Assembly (NCBI RefSeq): GCF_014217565.1
Contig: NZ_CP043661.1
Span: 4,588,001-4,652,000 of the forward strand
Direction: 5' to 3'
DNA: 64,000 nt
DNA from: Kribbella qitaiheensis
GTDB lineage: Bacteria; Actinomycetota; Actinomycetes; Propionibacteriales; Kribbellaceae
Shown here: piece after piece, positions 33,666 through 41,340 of the stretch
Position numbering within the stretch: the stretch's first letter is position 1
Layout of the letters: every line of letters starts with the position of its first letter
Translations under genes and position numbers: made by a program
The notes under the pieces: generated by a model
The model's database searches: none
Told to the model about the DNA's origin: nothing
The model's input: only the letters and a program-made list of their open reading frames with translations

Positions 33666-34586
33666 TCAGGCGATCAGGGCGGTGACGAGGAGCACGACGG
33701 GCACGCTGGCGATGGTGCTGACGAAGATCGCGTCGCGGGCCAGGAGCGCCCCGCGGTTGTAGCGGGAGGCGATGACGAACACGTTCTGCGCCGTCGGCAG
33801 CGCGGACAGGACAGTGACGGCGAGTAGTGCGGGAGTGTCGAGGCCGATGATGAAGCGGCCGATCAGGTAGGCCGACATGGGCTGCACCACCATCTTCAGA
33901 CCCACCACCAGACCGAGCTGCCCAGCGCTGACGCCGCGGCCTGGCAGCGGCCCCAGCCGCAGCGATACGCCGTACGCGAGCAGCATGGACGGCACCGCCA
34001 TCCCCGCCACCAGCTCCAGCGGGTCGTTCAGTACTTGCGGGAGCCTTACGCCGGACACAGCGAGCGCGAGGCCGAGTGCAGAGCCGACAGTGATGGGGTT
34101 CTTGAACGGCCGTGCCAGCACCGCGCCGACCGACAAGCGAGTGGGGCTCACTGCGGCGTCCAGCAGGGTCAGTACGAGCGGCTGCAGGAGCAGGAGTTGC
34201 AGTAGGAGCAGCGGAGCGACCAGTGCCGCGTCGCCGAGCACGTACGCCGCGATCGGGAGCCCCAGGTTGCCTGCGTTCGCGTACGCCGCACACTGCGCCG
34301 CTACTGTCGTGGTCGCGAGGTCCTGCTTGCGTACTACGGATACGGTGACGATCACCGCCACCGACACCGCCACTGCGCCGGCCAGCGCGACCACGTTCCC
34401 GGAGAACACCGCCCCCAGGTCGCTGGACTCGAGCACAGTCAGCAACAGCGCGGGACTAGCCACGAAGAAGGCCAGCGTCGAGAGCGTTTTCTGCCCGGCC
34501 TCGTCGATGATCCCGAGGTGCGCGAGCAGGATTCCCAACCCGATCAGCAGGCCGATCGTCGCGAACCCGACGAAGACACCCTGCAC
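33666..34586 (-). CDS. AEC-family (auxin efflux carrier-like) transporter
   Basis: The 306-residue protein has ten hydrophobic segments in the five-plus-five arrangement of AEC permeases. It has ASPALLLTVL in helix 2, the broken-helix motif QCAAYANAGNLGLPIAAY in the middle, and SALPTAQNVFVIASRYN in the second repeat. AEC carriers move malate, malonate or other organic anions. GTG 34586 is preferred: TAGTGT lies 6 nt upstream on the reverse strand, so a leaderless start is likely; GTG 34592 is an alternative. Confidence 0.85.
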   Translation of the reverse strand: MQGVFVGFATIGLLIGLGILLAHLGIIDEAGQKTLSTLAFFVASPALLLTVLESSDLGAVFSGNVVALAGAVAVSVAVIVTVSVVRKQDLATTTVAAQCAAYANAGNLGLPIAAYVLGDAALVAPLLLLQLLLLQPLVLTLLDAAVSPTRLSVGAVLARPFKNPITVGSALGLALAVSGVRLPQVLNDPLELVAGMAVPSMLLAYGVSLRLGPLPGRGVSAGQLGLVVGLKMVVQPMSAYLIGRFIIGLDTPALLAVTVLSALPTAQNVFVIASRYNRGALLARDAIFVSTIASVPVVLLVTALIA

Positions 34587-34650
34587 CCCCACACACTATG
34601 TGCTGACCAACTCGCCCCACCCGCCGGTCCACACCTCGAAACCACCGCAA

Positions 34651-34678
34651 CCGAGTGCGCCGGTCTTGAAAACCGGTA
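34651..34678 (+). repeat. Partial tRNA-Ser copy
   Basis: Twenty-seven of 28 bases match 34786-34813 inside the tRNA-Ser gene, covering the end of the D arm and the whole anticodon stem-loop. The rest of the tRNA is absent. It lies 135 bp upstream of the matching part of the intact gene. Confidence 0.75.
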
Positions 34679-34767
34679 CGACGGGCCACCACTATCGCGG
34701 CTACTCACCCCGAAAGCGCTATCCTCGACCCTCGGCAGCCGATGTCGTTCTACCGACCCGGCCGCCT

Positions 34768-34859
34768 GGAGGGTTCGCATAGTGGCCGAGTGCGCTGGTC
34801 TTGAAAACCGGTATTGCGGGTGACCGTAATCGTGGGTTCGAATCCCACACCCTCCGCCA
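34768..34859 (+). tRNA. tRNA-Ser (anticodon TGA)
   Basis: The 5' acceptor strand GGAGGGT pairs with ACCCTCC, followed by discriminator G and an encoded CCA. The anticodon loop reads CTTGAAA, giving TGA for UCA codons. A long variable arm (TATTGCGGGTGACCGTAAT region) and the T loop GGTTCGAATCC identify a serine tRNA; 89 nt without CCA. Confidence 0.95.
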
Positions 34860-34935
34860 GTCCACCTTCGGCACGCCTGGCACCGGCGAGTTCGTAGTGC
34901 GGGACGGGAAGGAAGCCACCGTCTGATACCGGCCG

Positions 34936-34963
34936 GCTCCTGACCAAGCAGTCGGTCAGGAGC
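34936..34963. terminator. Hairpin terminator after tRNA-Ser
   Basis: GCTCCTGACC and GGTCAGGAGC form a 10-bp stem with an 8-nt loop, between the tRNA and the convergent VOC gene. It could serve both transcripts. Confidence 0.6.
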
Positions 34964-34992
34964 TGCCGGTGGACCTCACGCGAAGTCGGGCT

Positions 34993-35403
34993 TCAGCTGA
35001 CTTGCTGGATTCGGAGGAGGTTGCCGGCGGGGTCGCGGACGGCGCAGTCGCGGACGCCGTACGGCTGGTCGGTGGGTTCCTGGACGATCTCGACATCGCT
35101 GGCCTGGACCTTCTCGAAGGTGCCTTCGAGGTCCTTGGTGGCCAGCAGCATCCCGCCGTACGTGCCCTTGGCCATCATCTCGGTGATGACGCGGCGCTCG
35201 TCGTCGGTGATGCCGGGGTCGGCGGCCGGTGGGTGCAGGACGATGGAGGTGCCGGGCTGGCCGACGGGTCCGACCGTGAGCCAGCGCATCCCGTTGTAGC
35301 CGACGTCGTTGCGGAGTTCGAAGCCGAGGACGTCGCGATAGAAGGCCAGGGCAGCGTCCGGGTCGTCGTGAGGCAGGAAACTCGCGTGAATGGTGATGTC
35401 CAT
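34993..35403 (-). CDS. VOC-family (PhnB/glyoxalase-like) protein
   Basis: The 136-residue protein starts MDITIHASFLPHDDPDAAL, where the two His/Asp positions are typical of the VOC fold, and continues AFYRDVLGFELRNDVGY, MLLATKDLEGTFEKVQ and DPAGNLLRIQQ. It is a VOC protein of a type often next to AraC-type regulators. Its ATG lies 5 bp after the stop of an AraC-family gene on the same strand, so the two form an operon. Substrate unknown. Confidence 0.87.
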   Translation of the reverse strand: MDITIHASFLPHDDPDAALAFYRDVLGFELRNDVGYNGMRWLTVGPVGQPGTSIVLHPPAADPGITDDERRVITEMMAKGTYGGMLLATKDLEGTFEKVQASDVEIVQEPTDQPYGVRDCAVRDPAGNLLRIQQVS

Positions 35404-35408
35404 GGCTG

Positions 35409-35837
35409 TCACGATAGGTGCGCCTCGGGGACCGGCGCTTCTCGATTCCTGATCGGTCTGGTCACCTGTTTCGAGAAGTAAGTCGGCATCCCTTCCGTCG
35501 CGGTCCCTACCTCGCGCCGGTAGACGCTCGGCGAGATGCCGACCAGCTCGGTGAATCGGGTGCTGAACGTGCCGAGCGACTGGCATCCGACCGCGAAGCA
35601 GACGTCGGTGACGCTGAGGTCACCGCGCCGCAGCAGCGCCATCGCGCGCTCGATCCGGCGGGTCATCAGATAGGCGTACACCGATTCGCCGTACGCGAGC
35701 CTGAATTCGCGGCTGAGGTGTCCCGCGGACATGTTGACGCCACGGGCAAGTGCTTCGACGTCCAGCGGCTGCGCGTGCTCCCGGTCGATCCGGTCGCGGA
35801 CGCGGCGCAGGAGCGCGAGGTCCCGAAGGCTGGTCAC
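35409..35837 (-). CDS. AraC-family regulator (DNA-binding domain only)
   Basis: The 142-residue protein is a stand-alone AraC/XylS domain: DVEALARGVNMSAGHLSREFRLAYGES (first HTH, residues about 26-52) and SVTDVCFAVGCQSLGTFSTRFTELVGISPSVYRR (second HTH). No ligand domain is present. It forms an operon with the VOC protein downstream. GTG 35837 follows CACGAT by 7 nt, compatible with a leaderless start. Confidence 0.9.
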   Translation of the reverse strand: MTSLRDLALLRRVRDRIDREHAQPLDVEALARGVNMSAGHLSREFRLAYGESVYAYLMTRRIERAMALLRRGDLSVTDVCFAVGCQSLGTFSTRFTELVGISPSVYRREVGTATEGMPTYFSKQVTRPIRNREAPVPEAHLS

Positions 35838-35863
35838 CTTTGAAATCGTGCCATGCCGGACCC

Positions 35864-36073
35864 CTAACAGGCCATCATCTTCTGGATCGCCTGCCGGCTG
35901 ACGCCCAGTTCGCGGGCGATATCGGACTGGGAAACGCCCTGGTCGAGCAGACTCTGCATCAGATCCCGCCGCTCGACCGCGAACTGCCGGGCCAGCCTGG
36001 TGTGATGAATCGCCTGCGCCCGAGCCTCTTTGATCCGCACGACGGTCGCCTCATGCGCGGAAAGATCAGCCAT
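35864..36073 (-). CDS. Small helix-turn-helix protein
   Basis: The 69-residue protein has a helical N terminus (SAHEATVVRIKEARAQ) and a C-terminal HTH (LLDQGVSQSDIARELGVSRQAIQKMM, residues about 42-67). A perfect 15-bp inverted repeat lies 13 bp upstream of the ATG, and TTGACA hexamers overlap it, so autoregulation is likely. GTGAGG precedes the ATG at 36073. The protein is too small to carry an effector domain; it could be a repressor of the mobile-element or toxin-antitoxin kind, but no partner gene is adjacent. Confidence 0.75.
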   Translation of the reverse strand: MADLSAHEATVVRIKEARAQAIHHTRLARQFAVERRDLMQSLLDQGVSQSDIARELGVSRQAIQKMMAC

Positions 36074-36085
36074 ACCTCACACGAT

Positions 36086-36122
36086 GACAACCAGGGGTTG
36101 TCAATGTCAACCCCTGGTTGTC
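36086..36122. promoter_or_regulatory. 15-bp inverted repeat: operator of small HTH gene and possible argG terminator
   Basis: GACAACCAGGGGTTG (36086-36100) and its exact complement (36108-36122) are separated by 7 nt. The repeat overlaps TTGACA elements of the promoter for the 69-residue HTH protein and lies 15 bp after the argG stop, where the RNA hairpin could also end argG transcripts. Confidence 0.65.
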
Positions 36123-36136
36123 AAACCCGTAGGTGT

Positions 36137-37576
36137 TCAGTCGGTGCCGAATTCCATGGCGGCGCGGTCGAGGAGTTCGTCGTCGGCGTCTACCTCGCCG
36201 CGGGAGGCGATCGCGTCGGCGCCACCTTCGGGCATCTCGCCGATCAGGTTGGTGTCGCCGGTGCCGAGGAGCTCAGCGTGGGCGGATCCGATCATGCCCA
36301 GCCCGACGTACTGCTCGAGCTTGGCGCGCGAGTCGGCGATGTCCAGGTTCCGCATCGTGAGCTGGCCGATCCGGTCCAGCGGTCCGAAGGCGGAGTCCTC
36401 GGTGCGCTCCATCGACAGCTTGTCCGGGTGGTAGCTGAAGGCCGGCCCCGTGGTGTCGAGGATCGAGTAGTCCTCGCCGCGCCGCAGCCGCAGCGTCACC
36501 TCGCCGGTGATGGCCGCCCCGACCCACCGCTGCAGCGACTCCCGGAGCATCAGCGACTGCGGGTCGAGCCAGCGCCCCTCGTACATCAACCGCCCGAGCC
36601 GCCGGCCGTCGTTGTGGTACGCCGCGACGGTGTCCTCGTTGTGGATCGCGTTCACCAGCCGCTCGTACGCCGAGTGCAGCAGCGCCATCCCGGGCGCCTC
36701 ATAGATGCCGCGGCTCTTCGCCTCGATGATCCGGTTCTCGATCTGGTCGGACATCCCCAGCCCGTGCCGGCCGCCGATCGCGTTGGCCTCCAGCACCAGG
36801 TCGACGGCGTTGGCGAACTCCTTGCCGTTGATCGTCACCGGCCGGCCCCGCTCGAAGCCGATCGTGACGTCCTCGGTCGGGATCTCCACCGACGGGTCCC
36901 AGAATTTCACGCCCATGATCGGCTCGACCGTCTCGACGCCGGTGCTGAGCTGCTCCAGCGTCTTCGCCTCGTGGGTCGCGCCCCAGATGTTGGCGTCGGT
37001 CGAGTAGGCCTTCTCGGCGCTGTCGCGGTACGGCAGATCGTGGGCGAGCAGCCACTCGCTCATCTCCTGCCGGCCACCGAGTTCGCCGACGAAGGCCGCG
37101 TCGAGCCACGGCTTGTAGATCCGCAGGTTCGGGTTGGTCAGCAGCCCGTACCGGTAGAACCGCTCGATGTCATTGCCCTTGAAGGTCGAGCCGTCGCCCC
37201 AGATCTGGACGTTGTCCTCGAGCATCGCCCGGACCAGTAGGGTGCCGGTCACGGCGCGGCCCAGCGGGGTGGTGTTGAAATACGCCCGGCCGCCCGAGCG
37301 GATGTGGAACGCGCCGCAGGTCAGCGCGGCGAGACCCTCCTCGACCAGCGCCGCCCGGCAGTCGACCAGCCGCGAGATCTCCGCGCCGTACGCCTTGGCG
37401 CGACCGGGGACCGACGCGATGTCGGGTTCGTCGTACTGGCCGATGTCGGCGGTGTATGTGCACGGCACAGCGCCCTTGTCGCGCATCCACGCGACCGCTA
37501 CCGACGTGTCGAGCCCTCCGGAGAAGGCGATGCCGACCCGCTCGCCGACGGGCAGGGATGCGATGACCTTAGACAT
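36137..37576 (-). CDS. argG: Argininosuccinate synthase, long (E. coli-like) type
   Basis: The 479-residue enzyme joins citrulline and aspartate using ATP. It has the P-loop-like AFSGGLDTSVAVAWM (residues about 17-31), YFNTTPLGRAVTGTLLV, WGDGSTFKGNDIERFYRYGL and AIGGRHGLGMSDQIENRIIE. Length and sequence follow the E. coli ArgG subgroup rather than the roughly 400-residue type usual in arg operons. No other arginine gene adjoins it. The ATG at 37576 lacks a clear Shine-Dalgarno. A link to the arginine deiminase at 3364, which makes citrulline, is possible but only by pathway. Confidence 0.93.
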   Translation of the reverse strand: MSKVIASLPVGERVGIAFSGGLDTSVAVAWMRDKGAVPCTYTADIGQYDEPDIASVPGRAKAYGAEISRLVDCRAALVEEGLAALTCGAFHIRSGGRAYFNTTPLGRAVTGTLLVRAMLEDNVQIWGDGSTFKGNDIERFYRYGLLTNPNLRIYKPWLDAAFVGELGGRQEMSEWLLAHDLPYRDSAEKAYSTDANIWGATHEAKTLEQLSTGVETVEPIMGVKFWDPSVEIPTEDVTIGFERGRPVTINGKEFANAVDLVLEANAIGGRHGLGMSDQIENRIIEAKSRGIYEAPGMALLHSAYERLVNAIHNEDTVAAYHNDGRRLGRLMYEGRWLDPQSLMLRESLQRWVGAAITGEVTLRLRRGEDYSILDTTGPAFSYHPDKLSMERTEDSAFGPLDRIGQLTMRNLDIADSRAKLEQYVGLGMIGSAHAELLGTGDTNLIGEMPEGGADAIASRGEVDADDELLDRAAMEFGTD

Positions 37577-37692
37577 AGGGATAAGTATGCACTCCACTGC
37601 ATGATCATGCAACTCACTCACCGATGTCGAGCGCGATGGGCTGGTTCCGACGTCGCAGGGGTAAGGAAGACAGTGAGCAATGGAGGTGGATC

Positions 37693-38244
37693 GTGCGGGA
37701 TCTGGTGGTGACGCAGAACATCACGGTGGACGGCGTGATCGAGGCGACCGAGGGGTGGTTCGGTCCTGCCGACGGAGATATGTCGGATCAGTTGGCGGCG
37801 GTGAAGGAGCAACGCGAGGCGGCGGACGCGTTCCTGGTCGGGCGGCGCACCTTCGAGGACCTCCGCGGCTACTGGCCGAGCCAGACCGACGACGAGACCG
37901 GCATCTCGGCGTACCTCGACGCTGTCGCGAAGTACGTCGTCTCCAGCACGATGCAAGATCCCCAGTGGAAGAACAGCACCGTACTGCGGGATCTCGGTGC
38001 CGTCTCCGCGTTGAAGGACCAGCCGGGCAAGGACATCGTCACCACCGGAAGCATCGACCTGGTCCACCAACTCATCGGGGCCGGCCTGGTCGACGAGTTC
38101 CGCCTCTTCGTCTACCCGGTGGTCCTGGGTCGCGGCCGACGTCTCTTCCCCGACGACGTGGCCTTGCCGAGGCTCCGCTTGGTCGAGACCAGAGCCTTCA
38201 GCTCCGGCGTGACGCTGACTCGCTATCGCACCGATACTCCTTGA
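37693..38244 (+). CDS. Dihydrofolate reductase family protein (RibD C-terminal domain)
   Basis: The 183-residue protein begins RDLVVTQNITVDGVIEAT and has FLVGRRTFEDLRGYWPSQ, the cofactor region PGKDIVTTGSIDLVHQLIGAGLVDEFRLFVYPVVLGRGRRLF and a C-terminal RAFSSGVTLTRY. It is a paralogue in fold of the protein at 4797. GTG 37693 follows GGAGGTGG closely; upstream in-frame starts lack support. It is divergent from argG. A NUDIX gene remnant begins in its stop codon. Confidence 0.85.
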   Translation: MRDLVVTQNITVDGVIEATEGWFGPADGDMSDQLAAVKEQREAADAFLVGRRTFEDLRGYWPSQTDDETGISAYLDAVAKYVVSSTMQDPQWKNSTVLRDLGAVSALKDQPGKDIVTTGSIDLVHQLIGAGLVDEFRLFVYPVVLGRGRRLFPDDVALPRLRLVETRAFSSGVTLTRYRTDTP

Positions 38245-38395
38245 ATTGGTTTGAAGGCTCTTATCTCTGGCGGCTTCGGCAAAGCGTTGGGAACCAGCTA
38301 GTCCTGGTGCCGGGTGCTCTGGTCGTCGTTGTGGACAGCGATGAGCGAGTGCTCTTCCAGCGACGTCAGGACTCGCGACCGGTGTGTTCCAGGCT
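38241..38395 (+). pseudogene. NUDIX hydrolase N-terminal remnant
   Basis: From TTG 38241, overlapping the DHFR-fold stop as TTGA, the frame reads LNWFEGSYLWRLRQSVG, then NQLVLVPGALVVVVDSDE and RVLFQRRQDS. This is the usual N terminus of NUDIX proteins (SYLWRLR, VLPGA-type strand, VLLQRR). The NUDIX box itself (GX5EX7REUXEEXGU) is missing; similarity stops near 38385 just before the 3' end of trpD. A deletion that brought trpD here is the simplest reading. Confidence 0.6.
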
Positions 38396-38417
38396 CGCTA
38401 GCCGGCACGGCGACGAC

Positions 38418-39473
38418 TCAGAGCTGGCTGGACGCCGTGATCCAGCGGCGCAGGGTGTTGGCTGCCTGACCTGTGTCGATGGCTTCGGAGCAGCGCGTGT
38501 AGTGGGAGGCGAGTTGTTCGGTCAGAGGCGCTGCGCTGAGGGTGGCTGTGGTTAGGGCTGCGGCGGCGTTGAGGAGTACTGCGTCGCGGACGGGGCCTCG
38601 TACGCCCGCGAGTAGGCGGTGGAGGATCGCCTCGTTGGTGAAGGGGTCGCCGCCGCGGAGTTGGGATGGGTGCGACAAGGCGAGGCCGAGGTCGCGGGGG
38701 TCGAACGTCCTCGGCGTACAGGTGCCTCCGTGGACGATCCAGACTTGAGAATCTCCTGTGGTGGTGAGCTTGTCGAGGCCGTCGTCGCCTCGGACGACCA
38801 AGGCCGAGGTTCCTCGGGCGGCGAGGGCTGAGGCGATGACGGGTTGGATGCGCGGGTCGGCCACTCCGACTAGTTGATGCCGCGGTTGGGCTGGGTTGAG
38901 CAGTGGGCCGAGGACATTGAAAACAGTCGGCACTGCGAGGTCGCGGCGTACTGCGGCCACGTGGCGCAGAGCCGGGTTGAAGCGTGGGGCGAACAGGTAG
39001 GTGATCCCCGCCTCGGCTGCGATCGCGGCGGCACGATCGCCGGGTAGGTCGAGGGGGATGCCTAGGTGCTCGACCAGGTCGGCCGATCCTCCTGTGCTGG
39101 ACGACGCGGCGCGGCCGCCGTGCTTGACGACTGTGGTCCCGGTCGAGGCGACGACGATCGCGGCCATGGTCGAGAGGTTGACCGCGCCGGTCCCGTCGCC
39201 GCCCGTGCCGACGATGTCGACGAACGTTCCCGGGATCGTGACCGGGGACGCGTGCGAGCGCAGTGCGTCGGCTAGTCCACCGAGTTCGGTGGCGGTTTCG
39301 CCCTTGGCTCTGAGGGCGATCAGGAATCCGGAGACCTGGGCGGACGTCGCCGTACCGCGGACCAGGTCGTCCATCGCCCAGGTCGCATCCGCCGCGGTGA
39401 GATCCCGGCCGGCGAGCAGTGTGGTGATGAGTCCGGACCAGGTGCGTTCCGTCGTACGGAGAATCGTTGCCAT
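38418..39473 (-). CDS. trpD: Anthranilate phosphoribosyltransferase
   Basis: The 351-residue enzyme transfers phosphoribose to anthranilate in tryptophan synthesis. Key motifs are GTGGDGTGAVNLSTMAA (PRPP loop, residues about 88-104), VKHGGRAASSSTGGSADL, FAPRFNPALRHVAAVR and FNVLGPLLNPAQP. The ATG at 39473 begins ATILRTTERTWSGL, the family start. It stands apart from other trp genes, as I recall for trpD in several actinobacteria. A 10-bp hairpin with a 3-nt loop lies 45 bp upstream and may control it. Confidence 0.95.
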   Translation of the reverse strand: MATILRTTERTWSGLITTLLAGRDLTAADATWAMDDLVRGTATSAQVSGFLIALRAKGETATELGGLADALRSHASPVTIPGTFVDIVGTGGDGTGAVNLSTMAAIVVASTGTTVVKHGGRAASSSTGGSADLVEHLGIPLDLPGDRAAAIAAEAGITYLFAPRFNPALRHVAAVRRDLAVPTVFNVLGPLLNPAQPRHQLVGVADPRIQPVIASALAARGTSALVVRGDDGLDKLTTTGDSQVWIVHGGTCTPRTFDPRDLGLALSHPSQLRGGDPFTNEAILHRLLAGVRGPVRDAVLLNAAAALTTATLSAAPLTEQLASHYTRCSEAIDTGQAANTLRRWITASSQL

Positions 39474-39517
39474 CGGCAATCCTCGGGAGTGTGGGTCGCC
39501 CCGACGAGGAATGACAA

Positions 39518-39540
39518 CGGCTGCCTCATCGAGGCAGCCG
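39518..39540 (-). promoter_or_regulatory. 5' leader hairpin of trpD
   Basis: CGGCTGCCTC and GAGGCAGCCG form a perfect 10-bp stem with a 3-nt loop in the trpD leader; a TAGGCG hexamer lies further upstream on the reverse strand. I see no short frame with tandem Trp codons, so classical attenuation is not evident. Confidence 0.55.
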
Positions 39541-39608
39541 GTTGGGTTCGAGCAAGAGCAGGGGCCGCCTAGTCGACGGGCCACCAACTGCTCAGACGCG
39601 TGATCACC

Positions 39609-40373
39609 TCAGGAAGATAACACTCTCGAGGATCGGCCGCGGATGTGGTCGATGATGAACTCCGGGGTGTGGTCCGCGGGGCCTGGCCAGTCGGGGAAGT
39701 CGAAGACGGCGAGCATGAGCTGCATCGGGTACGCCGGTGGGCTCGGGCAGGTGCGGACCAGGGCGCCGTCGACGAAGAACTCGGCGCGATCGGGCGACCA
39801 TCGCACGGAATACGAATGGAACTCCTCGATGTCGATCGGCAGCCGGACGGCCTCGAAGTCCTCCGGCACGGACGGGTCGCGGAAACTGTGCAGGCCCATT
39901 CCGACCGCCGCGGAAACTTGCTGGATCGAGTTTCCGAAGATTTCCATCACGCAGATTTCCGCGCAGCGCTCGGGCTGATCCTCCAGCCCTACCAGCCAGA
40001 GGGCGACCATCGATCGGGACGAGACGACGGCCCGGGCGCGGAGTTCGATCTCGCCGTACTGCGGGGTCCAGCCCCAGAATGGCTCCTGCTCCTCGCGGAC
40101 GACCACGCCCTCGCGGTACGGCTGCTGGCCGATCGTGCTCCCGACCGGACCTGAGAAGCTGCCCGACTGGATGCCGGAAACGCGCAGCGCCGGCGTGTGA
40201 TCGTCGGCACACCACAGACCCTGATCAGGCGGGATGCTCAGCCGCAGACAGGAGTCTTCCAGTTCGTAGGTTGCCGCCGTTTCCGCACGGGAACTCCACT
40301 GGGGCAGGTAATACGGTGACCAGACGCCAAGGTCGAGCGAGGGTCCGTCGAAGTCGTCCTCGAAGTCCGGCAT
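39609..40373 (-). CDS. Glycoside hydrolase family 16-like protein with altered active site
   Basis: The 254-residue protein has the GH16 jelly-roll: LDLGVWSPYYLPQW near the N terminus, WTPQYGEIELRARA (residues about 102-115), ALWLVG, and EEFHSYSVRWSPDRAEFFVDG. The catalytic ExDxxE box reads E139-I-C141-V-M-E144: both glutamates remain but the middle Asp is Cys. No signal peptide is seen, unusual for a polysaccharide hydrolase. It may act on a small or intracellular glucan-like substrate, or be a non-classical member. It is divergent from the ECF41 sigma gene. Confidence 0.82.
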   Translation of the reverse strand: MPDFEDDFDGPSLDLGVWSPYYLPQWSSRAETAATYELEDSCLRLSIPPDQGLWCADDHTPALRVSGIQSGSFSGPVGSTIGQQPYREGVVVREEQEPFWGWTPQYGEIELRARAVVSSRSMVALWLVGLEDQPERCAEICVMEIFGNSIQQVSAAVGMGLHSFRDPSVPEDFEAVRLPIDIEEFHSYSVRWSPDRAEFFVDGALVRTCPSPPAYPMQLMLAVFDFPDWPGPADHTPEFIIDHIRGRSSRVLSS

Positions 40374-40402
40374 GGCTAAATCATCAGCGTCTCGGCCGCT
40401 GG

Positions 40403-40429
40403 TGTCACATCATGGGGGTTCGCGCCGTC
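40403..40429 (+). promoter_or_regulatory. ECF41-type autoregulatory promoter
   Basis: TGTCACA (40403-40409), a 16-nt spacer and CGTC (40426-40429) reproduce the described ECF41 target exactly, 37 bp upstream of the sigma gene. The sigma factor is thus expected to drive its own transcription. Confidence 0.85.
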
Positions 40430-40465
40430 AAGGTGTTGACGGAGTAAGACGGGAGATCGTGACCA

Positions 40466-41338
40466 GTGGAGCTAGCCGACCAACTCGCTGACCAGTTCGA
40501 GGCGAACCGTACTCAGTTACGCGCTGTCGCGTACCGGATGCTTGGCTCGCTCAGTGAGGCCGAGGACGCTGTACAAGAGGCCTGGTTCCGGTTGAACAGG
40601 TCCGAGGTGAGTGAGGTGGCGAACCTCGGCGGTTGGCTGACGACCGTCGTGTCGCGGGTGTGTCTGGACATGCTGCGCTCCCGCAAGTCGCGGCGGGAGG
40701 ATTCCCTCGAGGTCCATGTCCCGGATCCGATCGTGACGAAGCTGGATCCGGAGGAGGACGCTGTCCAGATCGACGCGATCGGGCTGGCGATGCTCGTCGT
40801 GCTCGACACCCTCGCGCCGGCTGAGCGGCTGGCGTTCGTGCTGCACGACATGTTCGGCGTGAGCTTCGACGAGATCGCGGAGATTGTCGATAAATCGCCT
40901 GCCGCCACCCGCCAGTTGGCCAGCCGGGCACGCCGCCGGGTTCAGGGCGCGCCGACTAGCGATCGCGACCCGGGGCGGCACCGCGAGGTCGTCGATGCCT
41001 TCATCGCCGCCTCGCGCAGTGGAGACTTCGAGGCGCTGCTCGCGCTCCTGGATCCGGACGTTCTTCTTCGCGCAGACGCCGGTACTACGGATAAGACTGT
41101 CACCGGCCCCGCTCGTACCAAGCTGGTCCGCGGCGCCCTCGCGGTCGTCGAACAGGCGCTCACCTTCACGAAGATGGCGCCCTACATACAGGTCGCCCTG
41201 GTCAACGGCACCCCAGGCATCATCACCGTCGTCAACGGGCGGCTGATGGGCGTCATGCACCTGACGATCAGGGCCGGCAAGATCACCCAGCTGGACATCC
41301 TCGCCGACCACGCCCGCCTCGCCGCCCTCACCGCCTGA
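40466..41338 (+). CDS. sigJ: ECF41-family sigma factor (SigJ-like) with SnoaL-like C-terminal domain
   Basis: The 290-residue protein has sigma region 2 (YRMLGSLSEAEDAVQEAWFRLN, residues about 22-43), region 4 (LAPAERLAFVLHDMFGVSFDEIAEIV and SPAATRQLASRARRRVQ) and a C-terminal SnoaL-like domain (about 180-290) that in ECF41 proteins tunes activity in place of an anti-sigma factor. The usual partner, a COE-type (carboxymuconolactone decarboxylase, oxidoreductase or epimerase) gene, is not adjacent; the neighbours are GH16 and an APH-fold kinase. GTG 40466 is the start. Confidence 0.92.
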   Translation: MELADQLADQFEANRTQLRAVAYRMLGSLSEAEDAVQEAWFRLNRSEVSEVANLGGWLTTVVSRVCLDMLRSRKSRREDSLEVHVPDPIVTKLDPEEDAVQIDAIGLAMLVVLDTLAPAERLAFVLHDMFGVSFDEIAEIVDKSPAATRQLASRARRRVQGAPTSDRDPGRHREVVDAFIAASRSGDFEALLALLDPDVLLRADAGTTDKTVTGPARTKLVRGALAVVEQALTFTKMAPYIQVALVNGTPGIITVVNGRLMGVMHLTIRAGKITQLDILADHARLAALTA

Positions 41339-41340
41339 CC

